Positions 54,711 through 64,000 of a DNA stretch of 64,000 nucleotides are shown piece by piece. A model generated the notes under the pieces. That model searched no databases. It was given only the letters and a program-made list of their open reading frames with translations, and was not told the DNA's origin. The first letter of the stretch is position 1. The number at the start of each line of letters is the position of its first letter. Position numbers and translations under genes: made by a program. Source of the DNA: Streptosporangiaceae bacterium NEAU-GS5 (GTDB taxonomy: Bacteria; Actinomycetota; Actinomycetes; Streptosporangiales; Streptosporangiaceae); contig JAGFNW010000002.1 of NCBI GenBank assembly GCA_017592665.1, positions 248,001 through 312,000 of the forward strand, written 5' to 3'.

Positions 54711-55593
54711 GCTGGAGCAGCCCGTTGGCGATCACGATTTCCTGGTCCTCGCGGTACTTCAGGGCGGCGCCGAGCGTCCGTGCGGCGAGGTCGGGGTCGA
54801 GGTCGGCCGCGCCGAGCGTGAGCAGCGCCTCGGCCCAGTCGAGGGTCTCGGCGATGCCCGGCGGCTTGACCAGCCCGGCCTTCCTCAGCCTGGCCGCCGC
54901 CGCGGCCACGCTCGTCGCCAGCCGCTCGGTGCAGGCCGGCAGGCGGCGCAGCAGGATGGCCACCTCGCGGTCGAAGCCCGGGTGCTCCAGCCAGTGGTAG
55001 AGGCAGCGCCGCTTGAGCGCGTCGTGCACCTCCCTGGTGCGGTTGGAGGTCACCACGACCACCGGCGGGCTGGCGGCGCTGACCGTGCCCAGCTCCGGGA
55101 TCGAGATCGTGAAATCGGAGAGCACCTCGAGCAGGAACGCCTCGAACTCGTCGTCGGCCCGGTCGATCTCGTCGACCAGCAGCACGCTCGGCTGGGTCTC
55201 CAGCGCCTTCAGCAGCGGCCTGGCGATCAGGAAGCGCCGATCGTAGATCTCGCCTTCCAGGGCCTTCAGGTCGGTGATGCCGGCGGCCTCGGCGGCCTTC
55301 AGATGGAGCAGCTGGCGGGCGAAGTCCCAGTCGTAGAGGGCCTGCGCCGCGTCCAGCCCCTCGTAGCACTGGAGGCGGATGAGGGGGGCCTTGAGCACGG
55401 CCGAGAGCGTCTTGGCCAGCTCGGTCTTGCCGACGCCGGCCTCGCCCTCGAGGAAAAGCGGGCGGCCCATCCGAAGGGCCAGGAAGGCCGCTGTCGCCAG
55501 GCCGTCGTCGGCGAGGTAGTCACGCTGTTCGAGCAGGCGAGCGAGCTTCCCCGGTGACTCGATCTCCGACGCCCTGATTGTCCGCTGCCACAC
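54703..55593 (-). CDS. CoxD-like MoxR AAA+ ATPase
   Basis: This 296-residue AAA+ ATPase has Walker A LEGEAGVGKTELAKTL near residue 49, Walker B VLLVDEIDRADDEFEAFLLEVL near 135, and sensor 1 VVVVTSNRTREVHDALKRRCLYHWLEHP near 172. The RRCLYHW...P pattern with the neighbouring VWA and XdhC genes marks the CoxD branch rather than the general MoxR of this window. ATG 55593 is the first gene of the four-gene maturation operon. Confidence 0.9.
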   Translation of the reverse strand: MWQRTIRASEIESPGKLARLLEQRDYLADDGLATAAFLALRMGRPLFLEGEAGVGKTELAKTLSAVLKAPLIRLQCYEGLDAAQALYDWDFARQLLHLKAAEAAGITDLKALEGEIYDRRFLIARPLLKALETQPSVLLVDEIDRADDEFEAFLLEVLSDFTISIPELGTVSAASPPVVVVTSNRTREVHDALKRRCLYHWLEHPGFDREVAILLRRLPACTERLATSVAAAAARLRKAGLVKPPGIAETLDWAEALLTLGAADLDPDLAARTLGAALKYREDQEIVIANGLLQHE

Positions 55594-55684
55594 ACCAGTC
55601 AGGTTACGTCCCTTGCACCCCCGAAGTGGAGCACCAGCCCCTGCGGACCTCCCGGGCGTCCCGGGCGCGCCGTAGACCGCCCGG

Positions 55685-55861
55685 CCCCGAAATCACAAAC
55701 ATAATCGTGATGAGCCGGGAAATGCCCGATTAATCAATTTCGCGACAGGCGTTTATTTGCCTTTCCTACATCGATCTCCGAGATTTCGAGTTCGCGCTCC
55801 GGGTATCCCCCGACTACATCGCTCCGCGATGCGCATATCCGATCGATGTGACAGGACATAA
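55685..55861 (+). repeat. Duplicated leader, copy 1
   Basis: This 177-base leader matches the one at 56930-57111 through several blocks: CCCGAAATC, AATGCCCGATTAATC, TTTGCCTTTCC, and the last stretch CATATCCGATCGAT to the ATG. A hairpin (CATCGC 55817-55822 with GCGATG 55826-55831, loop TCC) lies 30 bases before the start. The similarity continues about 75 bases into the coding region. It probably contains the promoter. Confidence 0.8.
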
Positions 55862-56716
55862 ATGATTTCACAATGGAAAGAGGCGGCCGACAGCACGGGC
55901 CGTCGCTTCCTGAAATATGCGGCCGCCGCTTCGACGGTGGCGGGCCTGGCGCTGGGTGTCCAGGCGCCGGTCGCGGCGAGCGCGGCCGACGCGCCCTCGT
56001 CCCTCGCCCGGACGCCGCTGCAGGCGCCTCAGGACGCCTCTGGTCAGGCGGACGGCGTTCCGGTCGTCCCGGAGAGGCGGCCTGGCGGTCCCGGTGGCTT
56101 CGGTGGCGGTGGTGGCGGCGGTTGCCACGGCTTCGGCGGCTGCCACGGCCACGGCCACCATCATCGCCACCACCACCGCTGCCACCACCACTGCCGGCCC
56201 ACTCCTCCGCCTCCGCGGCCGGGCTCGTGTATCGATTCCACGCTCAAGCAGCCCTTCCGGCAGTTCGTGGCATATGTCCCGCACCGCGGAGAGCTGTGGG
56301 TCTGGGACGAGCAGCGGCCCGGCGAGAAGTGGGTGCGATTCACCACCACGTCCAATGGCACGCCGATCCCGCCGAACGTCGTCTGCGTCACCCTCAACGT
56401 CCGCGACGGCGGGCCGCCGACCACGGCATCGGACGGCGCGGGCCTGCTCCCGCCTGGTGACCTGCACATCACCGTGCAGACGCGGGACGACATGGGGCGG
56501 CAGAACGTCTTCCAGACGAACTGCTTCACCGAGCCCAACGTCCCGCTCAACCCGTTCAACCCGAACACCAGGTGCAGCCCGTTCTTTCCGATCTCACTGC
56601 CGGTCGCCCGGCTGAGGCCTGAGGCGGAGCGGATGATGCCGGAAGGGATCATGGGCCGTGGGCCGATGTCCCACCACCGGCACCACAAGCACCACGGTCG
56701 CCACCACGGCAGCTAG
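55862..56716 (+). CDS. Exported His/Cys-rich protein, paralogue without collagen repeats
   Basis: No known family is recognised. The 284-residue protein starts [21 protein letters not shown] followed by a hydrophobic run, a signal-like or Tat-like export segment, with likely cleavage after about residue 43. A Gly-rich stretch follows, then a His/Cys cluster (about 85-118) with eleven or more His that could bind metal. A globular domain (about 125-235) with paired cysteines (SCIDST, VVCVTLNV, TNCF, TRCSPF) comes next, and a His-rich tail ends the protein. It shares leader, N-terminus and globular domain with the next gene. ATG 55862 has AGGA upstream. Confidence 0.85.
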   Translation: MISQWKEAADSTGRRFLKYAAAASTVAGLALGVQAPVAASAADAPSSLARTPLQAPQDASGQADGVPVVPERRPGGPGGFGGGGGGGCHGFGGCHGHGHHHRHHHRCHHHCRPTPPPPRPGSCIDSTLKQPFRQFVAYVPHRGELWVWDEQRPGEKWVRFTTTSNGTPIPPNVVCVTLNVRDGGPPTTASDGAGLLPPGDLHITVQTRDDMGRQNVFQTNCFTEPNVPLNPFNPNTRCSPFFPISLPVARLRPEAERMMPEGIMGRGPMSHHRHHKHHGRHHGS

Positions 56717-56771
56717 CCGGCACCGGCCGGTGACCCGTCCGTGGTGACAAGTCAGTGACAAGGCGCTGACG

Positions 56772-56808
56772 CGGTCCTGATCAGGGCGTTCCACCCTGGT
56801 CAGGACCG
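56772..56808 (+). terminator. Long hairpin terminator after the first paralogue
   Basis: A 15-bp stem (56772-56786 with 56794-56808, one G-U) closes over a 7-base loop, 55 bases after the stop. It should separate transcription of the first paralogue from the second, which has its own leader. Confidence 0.75.
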
Positions 56809-56929
56809 TGCGCCCAGGCACGGCGGCGGATGAGGTCCTCGAGCCGCCGGCCCGCACCAGCATGACCACCCGGCCGGCGCCCGCGTCCCGAACCGGACCC
56901 ACGGCGCCGGCCACGCTCGCCCTCCTGCC

Positions 56930-57111
56930 CCCCGAAATCGCAAACATAGTCACGATGCGCCCGCAAATGCCCGATTAATCGAATTTCGCCGGTCCACGAT
57001 TATTGTTTGCCTTTCCCATATCGATCTTGGTGATTCTCCGCCTATCACCCGGGTATCTCCGCGTCACATCGCTCAGCGATGTGCATATCCGATCGATATG
57101 ACAGGACATCA
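56930..57111 (+). repeat. Duplicated leader, copy 2
   Basis: This second copy of the leader described at 55685-55861 ends at the ATG of the collagen-like gene. Its hairpin is ACATCGC (57066-57072) with GCGATGT (57076-57082) and loop TCA. The stem is kept while the loop differs from copy 1. Confidence 0.8.
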
Positions 57112-58185
57112 ATGATTCCTCAATGGAAAGGGGCGGCCGACAGCACGGGCCGCCGCTTCCTGAAATATGCGGTCGCCGCTTCGGTGGCGGCAGGATTGGC
57201 ACTGGGCATCCAGTTGCCGGCCTCGGCGAGCGTGGCCGATGCCACGAAATCCATGAGCTCCTTCGGCAAGGCCGACGGAGTTCCGGCCGTCCCGGAGAGG
57301 CGGCCTCACACCGGTCCCGGCGGCTTCGGCGGGTTCGGGGGCGGTGGCGGCGGCGGTGGCGGCTGCCACGGCTTCGGCGGGTGTCACCACCGGCACCACC
57401 GGCACCACCACCACGACCGGTGCCACAACCGGTGCCACGACCACTGCCATGACCACTGCAAGCCCGGGCCTCCTGGGCCTCCCGGACCTCCTGGGCCTCC
57501 CGGACCCAAGGGCGACAAGGGCGACCCCGGCATGCAGGGCCCTCCCGGCATGCAGGGCCCTCCCGGCATGCAAGGTCCGCCCGGAATGCAAGGTCCGCCT
57601 GGACCCAAGGGCGACAAGGGCGACCCCGGCGCGCAGGGCCCGCCCGGACCGCCCGGACCGGGCGCCTGCCTCGACAGCACGACTCAGGGGAACGACCGCA
57701 AGCTCATTGCGTACGTCCCGCGCGCCAACCAGCTGTACATCTGGGACCAGCAGCCTGCGCCGCACTGGCAGGCGTTCTTCCAGACCGCGGGCGGAGACCC
57801 CATTCCGGACAACGTCGTCTGTGTCTCCATCACCATTCGCGGCAACGACCTGGAGGTGACGGTCCTCACCCGGACCGCCGCGGGTGCGCAGGGGATCTGG
57901 CAGTCCACCTGCACCATCAACCCGGCGAACACGTTCGACCCGAACACCAAGTGCACCAAGTTCGCCCAGATCGCTCCGCCGCCGAACCGGCTGAACGTCG
58001 AGAAGCTGCAGAAGCAGGCACAAGCGGCCGCCGTCGGCATGCACCAGCGCCGGCAACCGCATTCTCACTACCGCAGCCAGGGCCACGGCCCCGCTCGCCT
58101 TCCGGGGCGGCACCAGGGCCGGCAGCACGGCGGGCACGGCCACGTGCCCCACGTGCGCGGGCTGCACAGGCGCTGGATGCACTAG
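57112..58185 (+). CDS. Exported collagen-like His/Cys-rich protein
   Basis: The 357-residue protein begins [20 protein letters not shown], a signal-like or Tat-like export segment (to about residue 43). A Gly-rich stretch and a His/Cys cluster (about 82-117, with several HxxC units) follow. Then come 22 unbroken Gly-X-Y triplets (57466-57663) of [15 protein letters not shown] and GAQ, enough for a collagen-like triple helix. A globular domain with four cysteines, homologous to the previous gene, and a long basic His-rich tail end it. I chose ATG 57112 by comparison with the paralogue; an ATG at 57079 would fall in the conserved leader. A surface or spore-coat role is possible. Confidence 0.88.
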   Translation: MIPQWKGAADSTGRRFLKYAVAASVAAGLALGIQLPASASVADATKSMSSFGKADGVPAVPERRPHTGPGGFGGFGGGGGGGGGCHGFGGCHHRHHRHHHHDRCHNRCHDHCHDHCKPGPPGPPGPPGPPGPKGDKGDPGMQGPPGMQGPPGMQGPPGMQGPPGPKGDKGDPGAQGPPGPPGPGACLDSTTQGNDRKLIAYVPRANQLYIWDQQPAPHWQAFFQTAGGDPIPDNVVCVSITIRGNDLEVTVLTRTAAGAQGIWQSTCTINPANTFDPNTKCTKFAQIAPPPNRLNVEKLQKQAQAAAVGMHQRRQPHSHYRSQGHGPARLPGRHQGRQHGGHGHVPHVRGLHRRWMH

Positions 58186-58243
58186 GCGCTGACCCGCTGC
58201 CATCCAGGCAGGCAAGACGGGCCTGAACAAGGTCCGCGAACAC

Positions 58244-58274
58244 GAGAGGCCTCCGGCTCAGCCGGGGGCCTCTC
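58244..58274. terminator. Bidirectional terminator after the collagen-like gene
   Basis: A 14-bp stem (58244-58257 with 58261-58274, one G-U) with a TCA loop lies between this gene and the convergent end of the riboflavin operon. A short CGTTTGG follows on the plus strand. Confidence 0.75.
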
Positions 58275-58289
58275 CGTTTGGTGCGAAGC

Positions 58290-60455
<2,166 letters not shown>

Positions 60456-60459
<4 letters not shown>

Positions 60460-61133
60460 GCCGTGGCCACCCCCTGATCAATGGTCGTTGTGCCGGCCCG
60501 CGCCCGGTTGGCCTGTTTCAGCCAGCCGGCGAATCCGATCAGCACCAGTACGAAGAACACCCCGTAGACGGCCCCCGAGACCACGAGCCCCGAGGTGAAC
60601 GCGAGCGGCACGCCGACCAGGTCGACCGCCACCCAGATGATCCAGAAGTCGACCAACGCCCGCCCCTGCGCCCAGGTGGCGGCCGCGCTGCCGACGAAGA
60701 TGTAGGCGTCGGCGGCGACCAGCAGGTAGCCCTTCGGCGGCGGCACCGCGGCGCCCCACGACAGTCCGGTCACCCAGAAGATCACGCCGATCGCGGCGGT
60801 GCCGGCGACCATGGCGCCGATCAGCAGCGTGCGCTCCCGCACGCTCGCCGTCCGGATCGGCAGCGGGGCTCCGCCGCGCGTGCCGCGCGACCACTTGACC
60901 CAGCCGTAGACGGCCAGGATCGCGAACATGGCCTGCTTCAGCGCGTTGCCGGTGATGTGCGCGCTGATCGACGCGACGAACAGCAGCACGGAGCCGGTGA
61001 GCTGCACCGGCCAGGTCCAGATCGAGGTGCGGATGGCCAGTACGACGGTCGCGAGCGCGCAGATGTTGCCGATCAGGTCGGTCCACAGGACGTGCGTGCC
61101 GAGGACGTCGAACCCGGCCTGCGCCCAGTTCAT
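60456..61133 (-). CDS. ribM: PnuC/RibM-type riboflavin transporter
   Basis: The 225-residue protein is a PnuC-family facilitator with about seven membrane helices. The family core WVDLIGN-like start ([29 protein letters not shown]), [18 protein letters not shown], and the later [19 protein letters not shown] are all present. PnuC proteins usually carry nicotinamide riboside, but members encoded in actinobacterial rib operons (RibM/PnuX) carry riboflavin or FMN. Its place between ribE and ribBA behind an FMN riboswitch supports that. It overlaps both neighbours by 4 bases. Confidence 0.9.
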
Positions 61134-61720
61134 GACTGCTTCACCAGCTTCTCCACATACTTGGCGATGACGTCGACCTCGAGGTTCACCGGGTCGCCCG
61201 GCTGCTTGCGGCCGAGCGTGGTGAGCGCGAGCGTGGTCGGGATGAGGCTCACCGCGAAGCTCACGTCATCGACCTCGACCACCGTCAGACTGACCCCGTC
61301 GACCGTGATCGAACCTTTCTCGACGACATAGCGGCCGAGCCCTTCGGGCAGCGAGAGCCGTACGACCTCCCAGTGCTCGGCCGGCTCGCGGGACAGCACC
61401 ACGCCGGTGCCGTCGACGTGGCCCTGCACGATGTGGCCGCCGAGGCGCTGATCGGCGCGTACGGCCCGCTCCAGGTTGACCGGGCTGCCGGGGACGAGCG
61501 CGCCGAGGGACGAGCGGACCAGGGTCTCCCGCATGACGTCGGCGGTGAACGCGTCGTCCGTCACGTCGGCGACGGTCAGGCAGACGCCGTTGACCGCGAT
61601 CGAGTCGCCGTGCGCCGCGTCGGACGTCACCTTCTTTCCGCGCACGGTCAGCCGCGCCGCGTCCGCGTGAGGCTCGACCGCGACGACCTCGCCCAGCTCC
61701 TCAACTATCCCGGTGAACAT
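61130..61720 (-). CDS. ribE: Riboflavin synthase (alpha subunit)
   Basis: The enzyme dismutates two lumazines into riboflavin. The 196-residue protein is made of two lumazine-binding repeats. It begins MFTGIVEELGEVV. HGDSIAVNGVCLTV lies near residue 39, GGHIVQGHVDGTG near 96, and the second repeat has GSITVDGVSLTVVEV near 137 and IPTTLALTTLG near 163. AAGGAG precedes ATG 61720, and the gene overlaps the ribD 3' end by 20 bases. The gene is named ribC in some genomes. Confidence 0.96.
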   Translation of the reverse strand: MFTGIVEELGEVVAVEPHADAARLTVRGKKVTSDAAHGDSIAVNGVCLTVADVTDDAFTADVMRETLVRSSLGALVPGSPVNLERAVRADQRLGGHIVQGHVDGTGVVLSREPAEHWEVVRLSLPEGLGRYVVEKGSITVDGVSLTVVEVDDVSFAVSLIPTTLALTTLGRKQPGDPVNLEVDVIAKYVEKLVKQS

Positions 61721-62825
61721 TGGGTCTCCTTAGTTCGAGCCGCAGATCCGGCCCGATGGGGGTGATGCCGTCGAATTCCAGGCGCACGGCGCCGGCGATG
61801 GTGGTCACGCCGGCCTCGCCGAGCGCGGCACGCCCCGAGCCGAGCAGTGCGGGGGCCAGATAGCCGATCACGCGGTCCACGAGCCCTTCCCGCAGGAAGG
61901 CGCCGGCCAGCGTCGGCCCGCCTTCGAGGAACACGCTCACCACCTGCCTTCCTCGCAGCTCAGCCATGAGGGCGTGGAGATCTATTCCGTCCGGCTTGCG
62001 CGGCAGCCGGACTGCCCGATCGGAAAGGTGCGCGGGCACGACGGCGTCGTCGGCGACCGCGATCAGCGCCGGGGCCTCGCCGTCGAGAACGCGGGCCCCC
62101 GCGGGCGTGCGCGCATGGGTGTCGACCACGACCCGCAGCGGCTCCCGCTCCCCTGCACGCTCCCCCGCACGCGCGGTCAGCCGGGGGTCGTCGGCGAGGA
62201 CCGTGCCGATCCCGGCGACGACGGCGTCGGATCGGGCGCGCAGGCGGTGCACGTCGGCCCGCGCCTCGGGGGAGGTGATCCATTGGCTGGTGCCGTCGGA
62301 CGCGGCCGACCTGCCGTCGAGCGTCGCCGCGTACTTCCAGGTCACGTGCGGCCGGCCGAGCCTGATCGTGGTGAGCCAGGCGGCGTTGCCGCGCTCGGCC
62401 TCGGCGGCGAGCACCCCGGTGATCACCTCGACGCCGTGCGCGCGCAGCCGGGCGGCTCCGCCGGCCGCGACCGGGTTGGGGTCGGCGACGGCGATCACGA
62501 CGCGGGCCACGCCCGCGTCCAGCAGGGCGAGCGAGCAGGGACCGGTGCGCCCGGTGTGGTCGCAGGGCTCGAGCGTGACGTAGGCGGTGCCGCCCCGGGC
62601 CCGCTCCCCCGCCTCGCGAAGGGCCATGACCTCGGCGTGGGGCCCTCCGGCGTACGCGTGGAAGCCCTCGCCGGCGACCTGGCCGGCGGCGTCGAGGATG
62701 ACGCAGCCGACGACGGGGTTGGGACTGGTCGTCCCCAGCCCGCGCGCGGCCAGTCCGATCGCGCGCCGCATGACGCTAGGGTCGGCCCGTGCGTCGTGAT
62801 GTGCGTCCGGATGTGTGTCGGTCAA
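61701..62825 (-). CDS. ribD: Bifunctional pyrimidine deaminase/reductase RibD
   Basis: RibD carries out the second and third steps of riboflavin synthesis. The 374-residue protein has the zinc deaminase motif PHAEVMAL near residue 64 and PCDHTGRTGPCSLAL near 92. The reductase domain follows (RPHVTWKYAATLDGRSAASDGTSQWIT near 165, VFLEGGPTLAGAFLREGLVDR near 310). The start is a TTG at 62825 with GGAGG 7 bases upstream; an ATG at 62771 (MRRAIGL) would shorten it by 18 residues. It is the first gene after the FMN riboswitch. Confidence 0.95.
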   Translation of the reverse strand: MTDTHPDAHHDARADPSVMRRAIGLAARGLGTTSPNPVVGCVILDAAGQVAGEGFHAYAGGPHAEVMALREAGERARGGTAYVTLEPCDHTGRTGPCSLALLDAGVARVVIAVADPNPVAAGGAARLRAHGVEVITGVLAAEAERGNAAWLTTIRLGRPHVTWKYAATLDGRSAASDGTSQWITSPEARADVHRLRARSDAVVAGIGTVLADDPRLTARAGERAGEREPLRVVVDTHARTPAGARVLDGEAPALIAVADDAVVPAHLSDRAVRLPRKPDGIDLHALMAELRGRQVVSVFLEGGPTLAGAFLREGLVDRVIGYLAPALLGSGRAALGEAGVTTIAGAVRLEFDGITPIGPDLRLELRRPNVHRDS

Positions 62826-63027
62826 CCCCGGGCCTCCTACCTCGCCTCGACTGCCAAGGCGGGCTCCGGGGGAATGGGCAGGACGTCACCTGCCATACGG
62901 GCGGTATCGCGGATGCCGCGCGCCACCCGTGCCGGTTTCGCACCGGCGCGGCGACGGCCCCGCGGGCTCGGCCACCGCACCCTGACCGGCCTCGGCCAGG
63001 GCGGACGCCGTTTCCGCCCGCTCGCGC

Positions 63028-63165
63028 GCTTCCTCCCATCCGGACTTTGACCGTCGGTCCTGGAGTCTCACCAGGTCCACCGGCCGATGGATTCGGCCGG
63101 GTCGCGGACTTCACTCTCCCTGGAGTGTCACCGCCGGTTCGGAGTTTCACCGACCCCGGAGCACG
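63028..63165 (-). promoter_or_regulatory. FMN riboswitch (RFN element)
   Basis: Read on the minus strand the conserved RFN blocks occur in order: GGTCGGTGAAACTCCGAACC, GGCGGTGA near 63130, AGTCCGCGACCCG near 63100, the GACCTGGTGAGACTCCAGGACC arm split over 63063-63085, GACGGTCAAAGTCCGGATGGGAGG near 63035-63056. About 200 bases with GC-rich stems separate it from the ribD start. FMN binding is known to lower expression of rib genes, here the whole ribD-to-PH-protein operon. Exact borders are approximate. Confidence 0.96.
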
Positions 63166-63550
63166 CTGCTACTCACCAGTCTGCCATGTCCCGCCAAACA
63201 GGACACGACGCCCTCCAGCATACGGACCAAGCAACCGCTTGGTCAACGGCTCAAGGGATCATCCGACATTTCGGGCAGAAGTCACAGGCGTATCGGCGAT
63301 GTCCGCGCAATGTCGTGGTTGTGTCATGAAAACGTGACACAAAGGCGCATGTGTAATATCGAGCTTCTCGCGCCGTATACTCCAAGGTCAAGCAGGCTTC
63401 AGGACACAAGAAGATTTATTTTGCACAACGAAGTAGGCAAAACCCGCAACCACCTGATTGGCTGATTGACCAACGGAAAATAAGTTGCCAAGGTTCCCTC
63501 AAGTCGGGATTTCTCTGACCTTAAAGTGCACTCCGGGAGCACCTCGCGCC
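63166..63550. other. Divergent intergenic region before the permease gene
   Basis: This 385-base stretch is AT-richer than its surroundings after 63300. It holds a perfect inverted repeat (TTGTGTCA 63319-63326 with TGACACAA 63335-63342), a possible operator, and a TATACT hexamer (63376-63381) that would suit a -10, without a good -35. The riboflavin operon promoter should lie near its left end on the minus strand. No protein-coding content is convincing. Confidence 0.5.
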
Positions 63551-64000
63551 ATGACGTCCCCCTTGCAGGCCACCACCAGCGAGCACACCTCTGACGCTGT
63601 GGACGCGGCCATCGCCGTGTCGGGCGCAGGCCAGGCACCGGTCGGGCGGTCCCCCGGCCAGCTCATGTGGCGCCGGTTCCGCCGTGACAAGACCGGCGTG
63701 ATCTCCGCGATCATCGTGCTGTTCTTCATCCTCGTCGCGCTGGCCGCCCCGCTGATCTCCGCCGTGTACGGCAAGGACCCCTACACGACGTATGGCCTCG
63801 ACAACCCTGGCCTGCTCAACCAGTACGGGTTCCCGATCCTGCCCAACGGCGGGATCAGCTCGGATTTCTGGTTCGGCATCGAGCCCGGCCTCGGCCGCGA
63901 CGTGTTCACGCAGCTCGTCTACGGCATCCGCACCTCGCTGCTGCTGGCGCTGGCGGCGACGGTCGCGACCACCGTGATCGGCGTCGTGATCGGCATCGTG
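63551..64000 (+). CDS. ABC transporter permease, OppC/DppC type (3' end outside window)
   Basis: The first 150 residues of a peptide-type ABC permease are visible; the frame runs open to the window end. After a 35-residue hydrophilic start come GQLMWRRFRRDKTGVISAIIVLFFILVALAAPLI, the typical OppC_N region with its first membrane helix (about 48-70), and then GRDVFTQLVYGIRTSLLLALAATVATTVIGVVIGIV, the start of the conserved permease domain (GRD...YG-R-SL). Substrate could be peptides, nickel or sugars. ATG 63551 has GGGAG about 12 bases upstream. It is the first gene of a run, without its OppB partner upstream. Confidence 0.9.
   Translation, partial: MTSPLQATTSEHTSDAVDAAIAVSGAGQAPVGRSPGQLMWRRFRRDKTGVISAIIVLFFILVALAAPLISAVYGKDPYTTYGLDNPGLLNQYGFPILPNGGISSDFWFGIEPGLGRDVFTQLVYGIRTSLLLALAATVATTVIGVVIGIV

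Noticed and set aside
50894-55593. Full CO dehydrogenase gene cluster
   Set aside because: Only accessory genes are visible. No large, medium or small subunit motifs occur on either strand in the window.
57532-57603. CRISPR-like array
   Set aside because: The short direct repeats have no spacers and lie inside a coding region that encodes Gly-X-Y triplets.

Overview
This window is high-GC (about 70%) actinobacterial chromosome, most likely from the Streptosporangiales (a Nonomuraea/Streptosporangium-like organism). The signs are a complete actinobacterial division and cell wall (dcw) cluster with sepF-yggT-divIVA, meso-DAP-type MurE, RibM-type riboflavin transport, an F420-dependent oxidoreductase, a DUF574-type methyltransferase, and many GTG starts with 4-base gene overlaps. 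The family assignments are from memory of motifs; no search was run.

Layout. (1) 1-3343: 3' part of ileS with its terminator, a small membrane protein and an alpha/beta hydrolase. (2) 3361-7395: a Ro60 RNA quality-control locus. Two tandem Y RNAs carry permuted tRNA-like modules and lie directly upstream of the Ro60 orthologue rsr. A third copy of the putative Ro-binding helix sits in the rsr leader. A membrane-anchored low-complexity protein with two HxxxC...CxxC modules follows, convergent. (3) 7740-26743, minus strand: mraZ-rsmH-ftsL-ftsI-murE-murF-mraY-murD-ftsW-murG-murC-ftsQ-ftsZ-yggS-sepF-yggT-divIVA, driven by a promoter overlapped by four MraZ boxes. pgeF is not seen between ftsZ and yggS. 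(4) 27135-31936, plus strand: MoxR-DUF58-transglutaminase operon. (5) 32139-36808, minus strand: DUF3040 protein, DNA polymerase IV, a methyltransferase, nusB, efp and an M24 peptidase.

(6) 36842-47059: accessory metabolism. A GH9 glycosidase follows a palindromic operator. Then come a DUF574 methyltransferase, a PL8-type lyase without signal peptide downstream of an MFS efflux pump with a divergent TetR regulator, and an operon of AhpD-like protein, DUF6220 membrane protein and membrane-fused multicopper oxidase. (7) 47195-49925: a Phd/VapC toxin-antitoxin pair with a 31-base palindromic operator, and a NarL-type two-component system. (8) 49919-55593: a secreted protein, an LLM oxidoreductase, and a CoxD-CoxE-XdhC-MobA molybdo-enzyme maturation operon without structural genes. 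(9) 55685-58274: two tandem His/Cys-rich exported proteins, the second with a 22-triplet collagen-like insert, each behind a copy of the same ~180-base leader. (10) 58290-63165, minus strand: FMN-riboswitch-led ribD-ribE-ribM-ribBA-ribH plus a PH-domain membrane protein. (11) 63551-end: start of an OppC/DppC-type permease.

The most interesting loci are the Ro60/Y RNA locus with its possible autoregulatory leader and the duplicated collagen-like/His-Cys gene pair.
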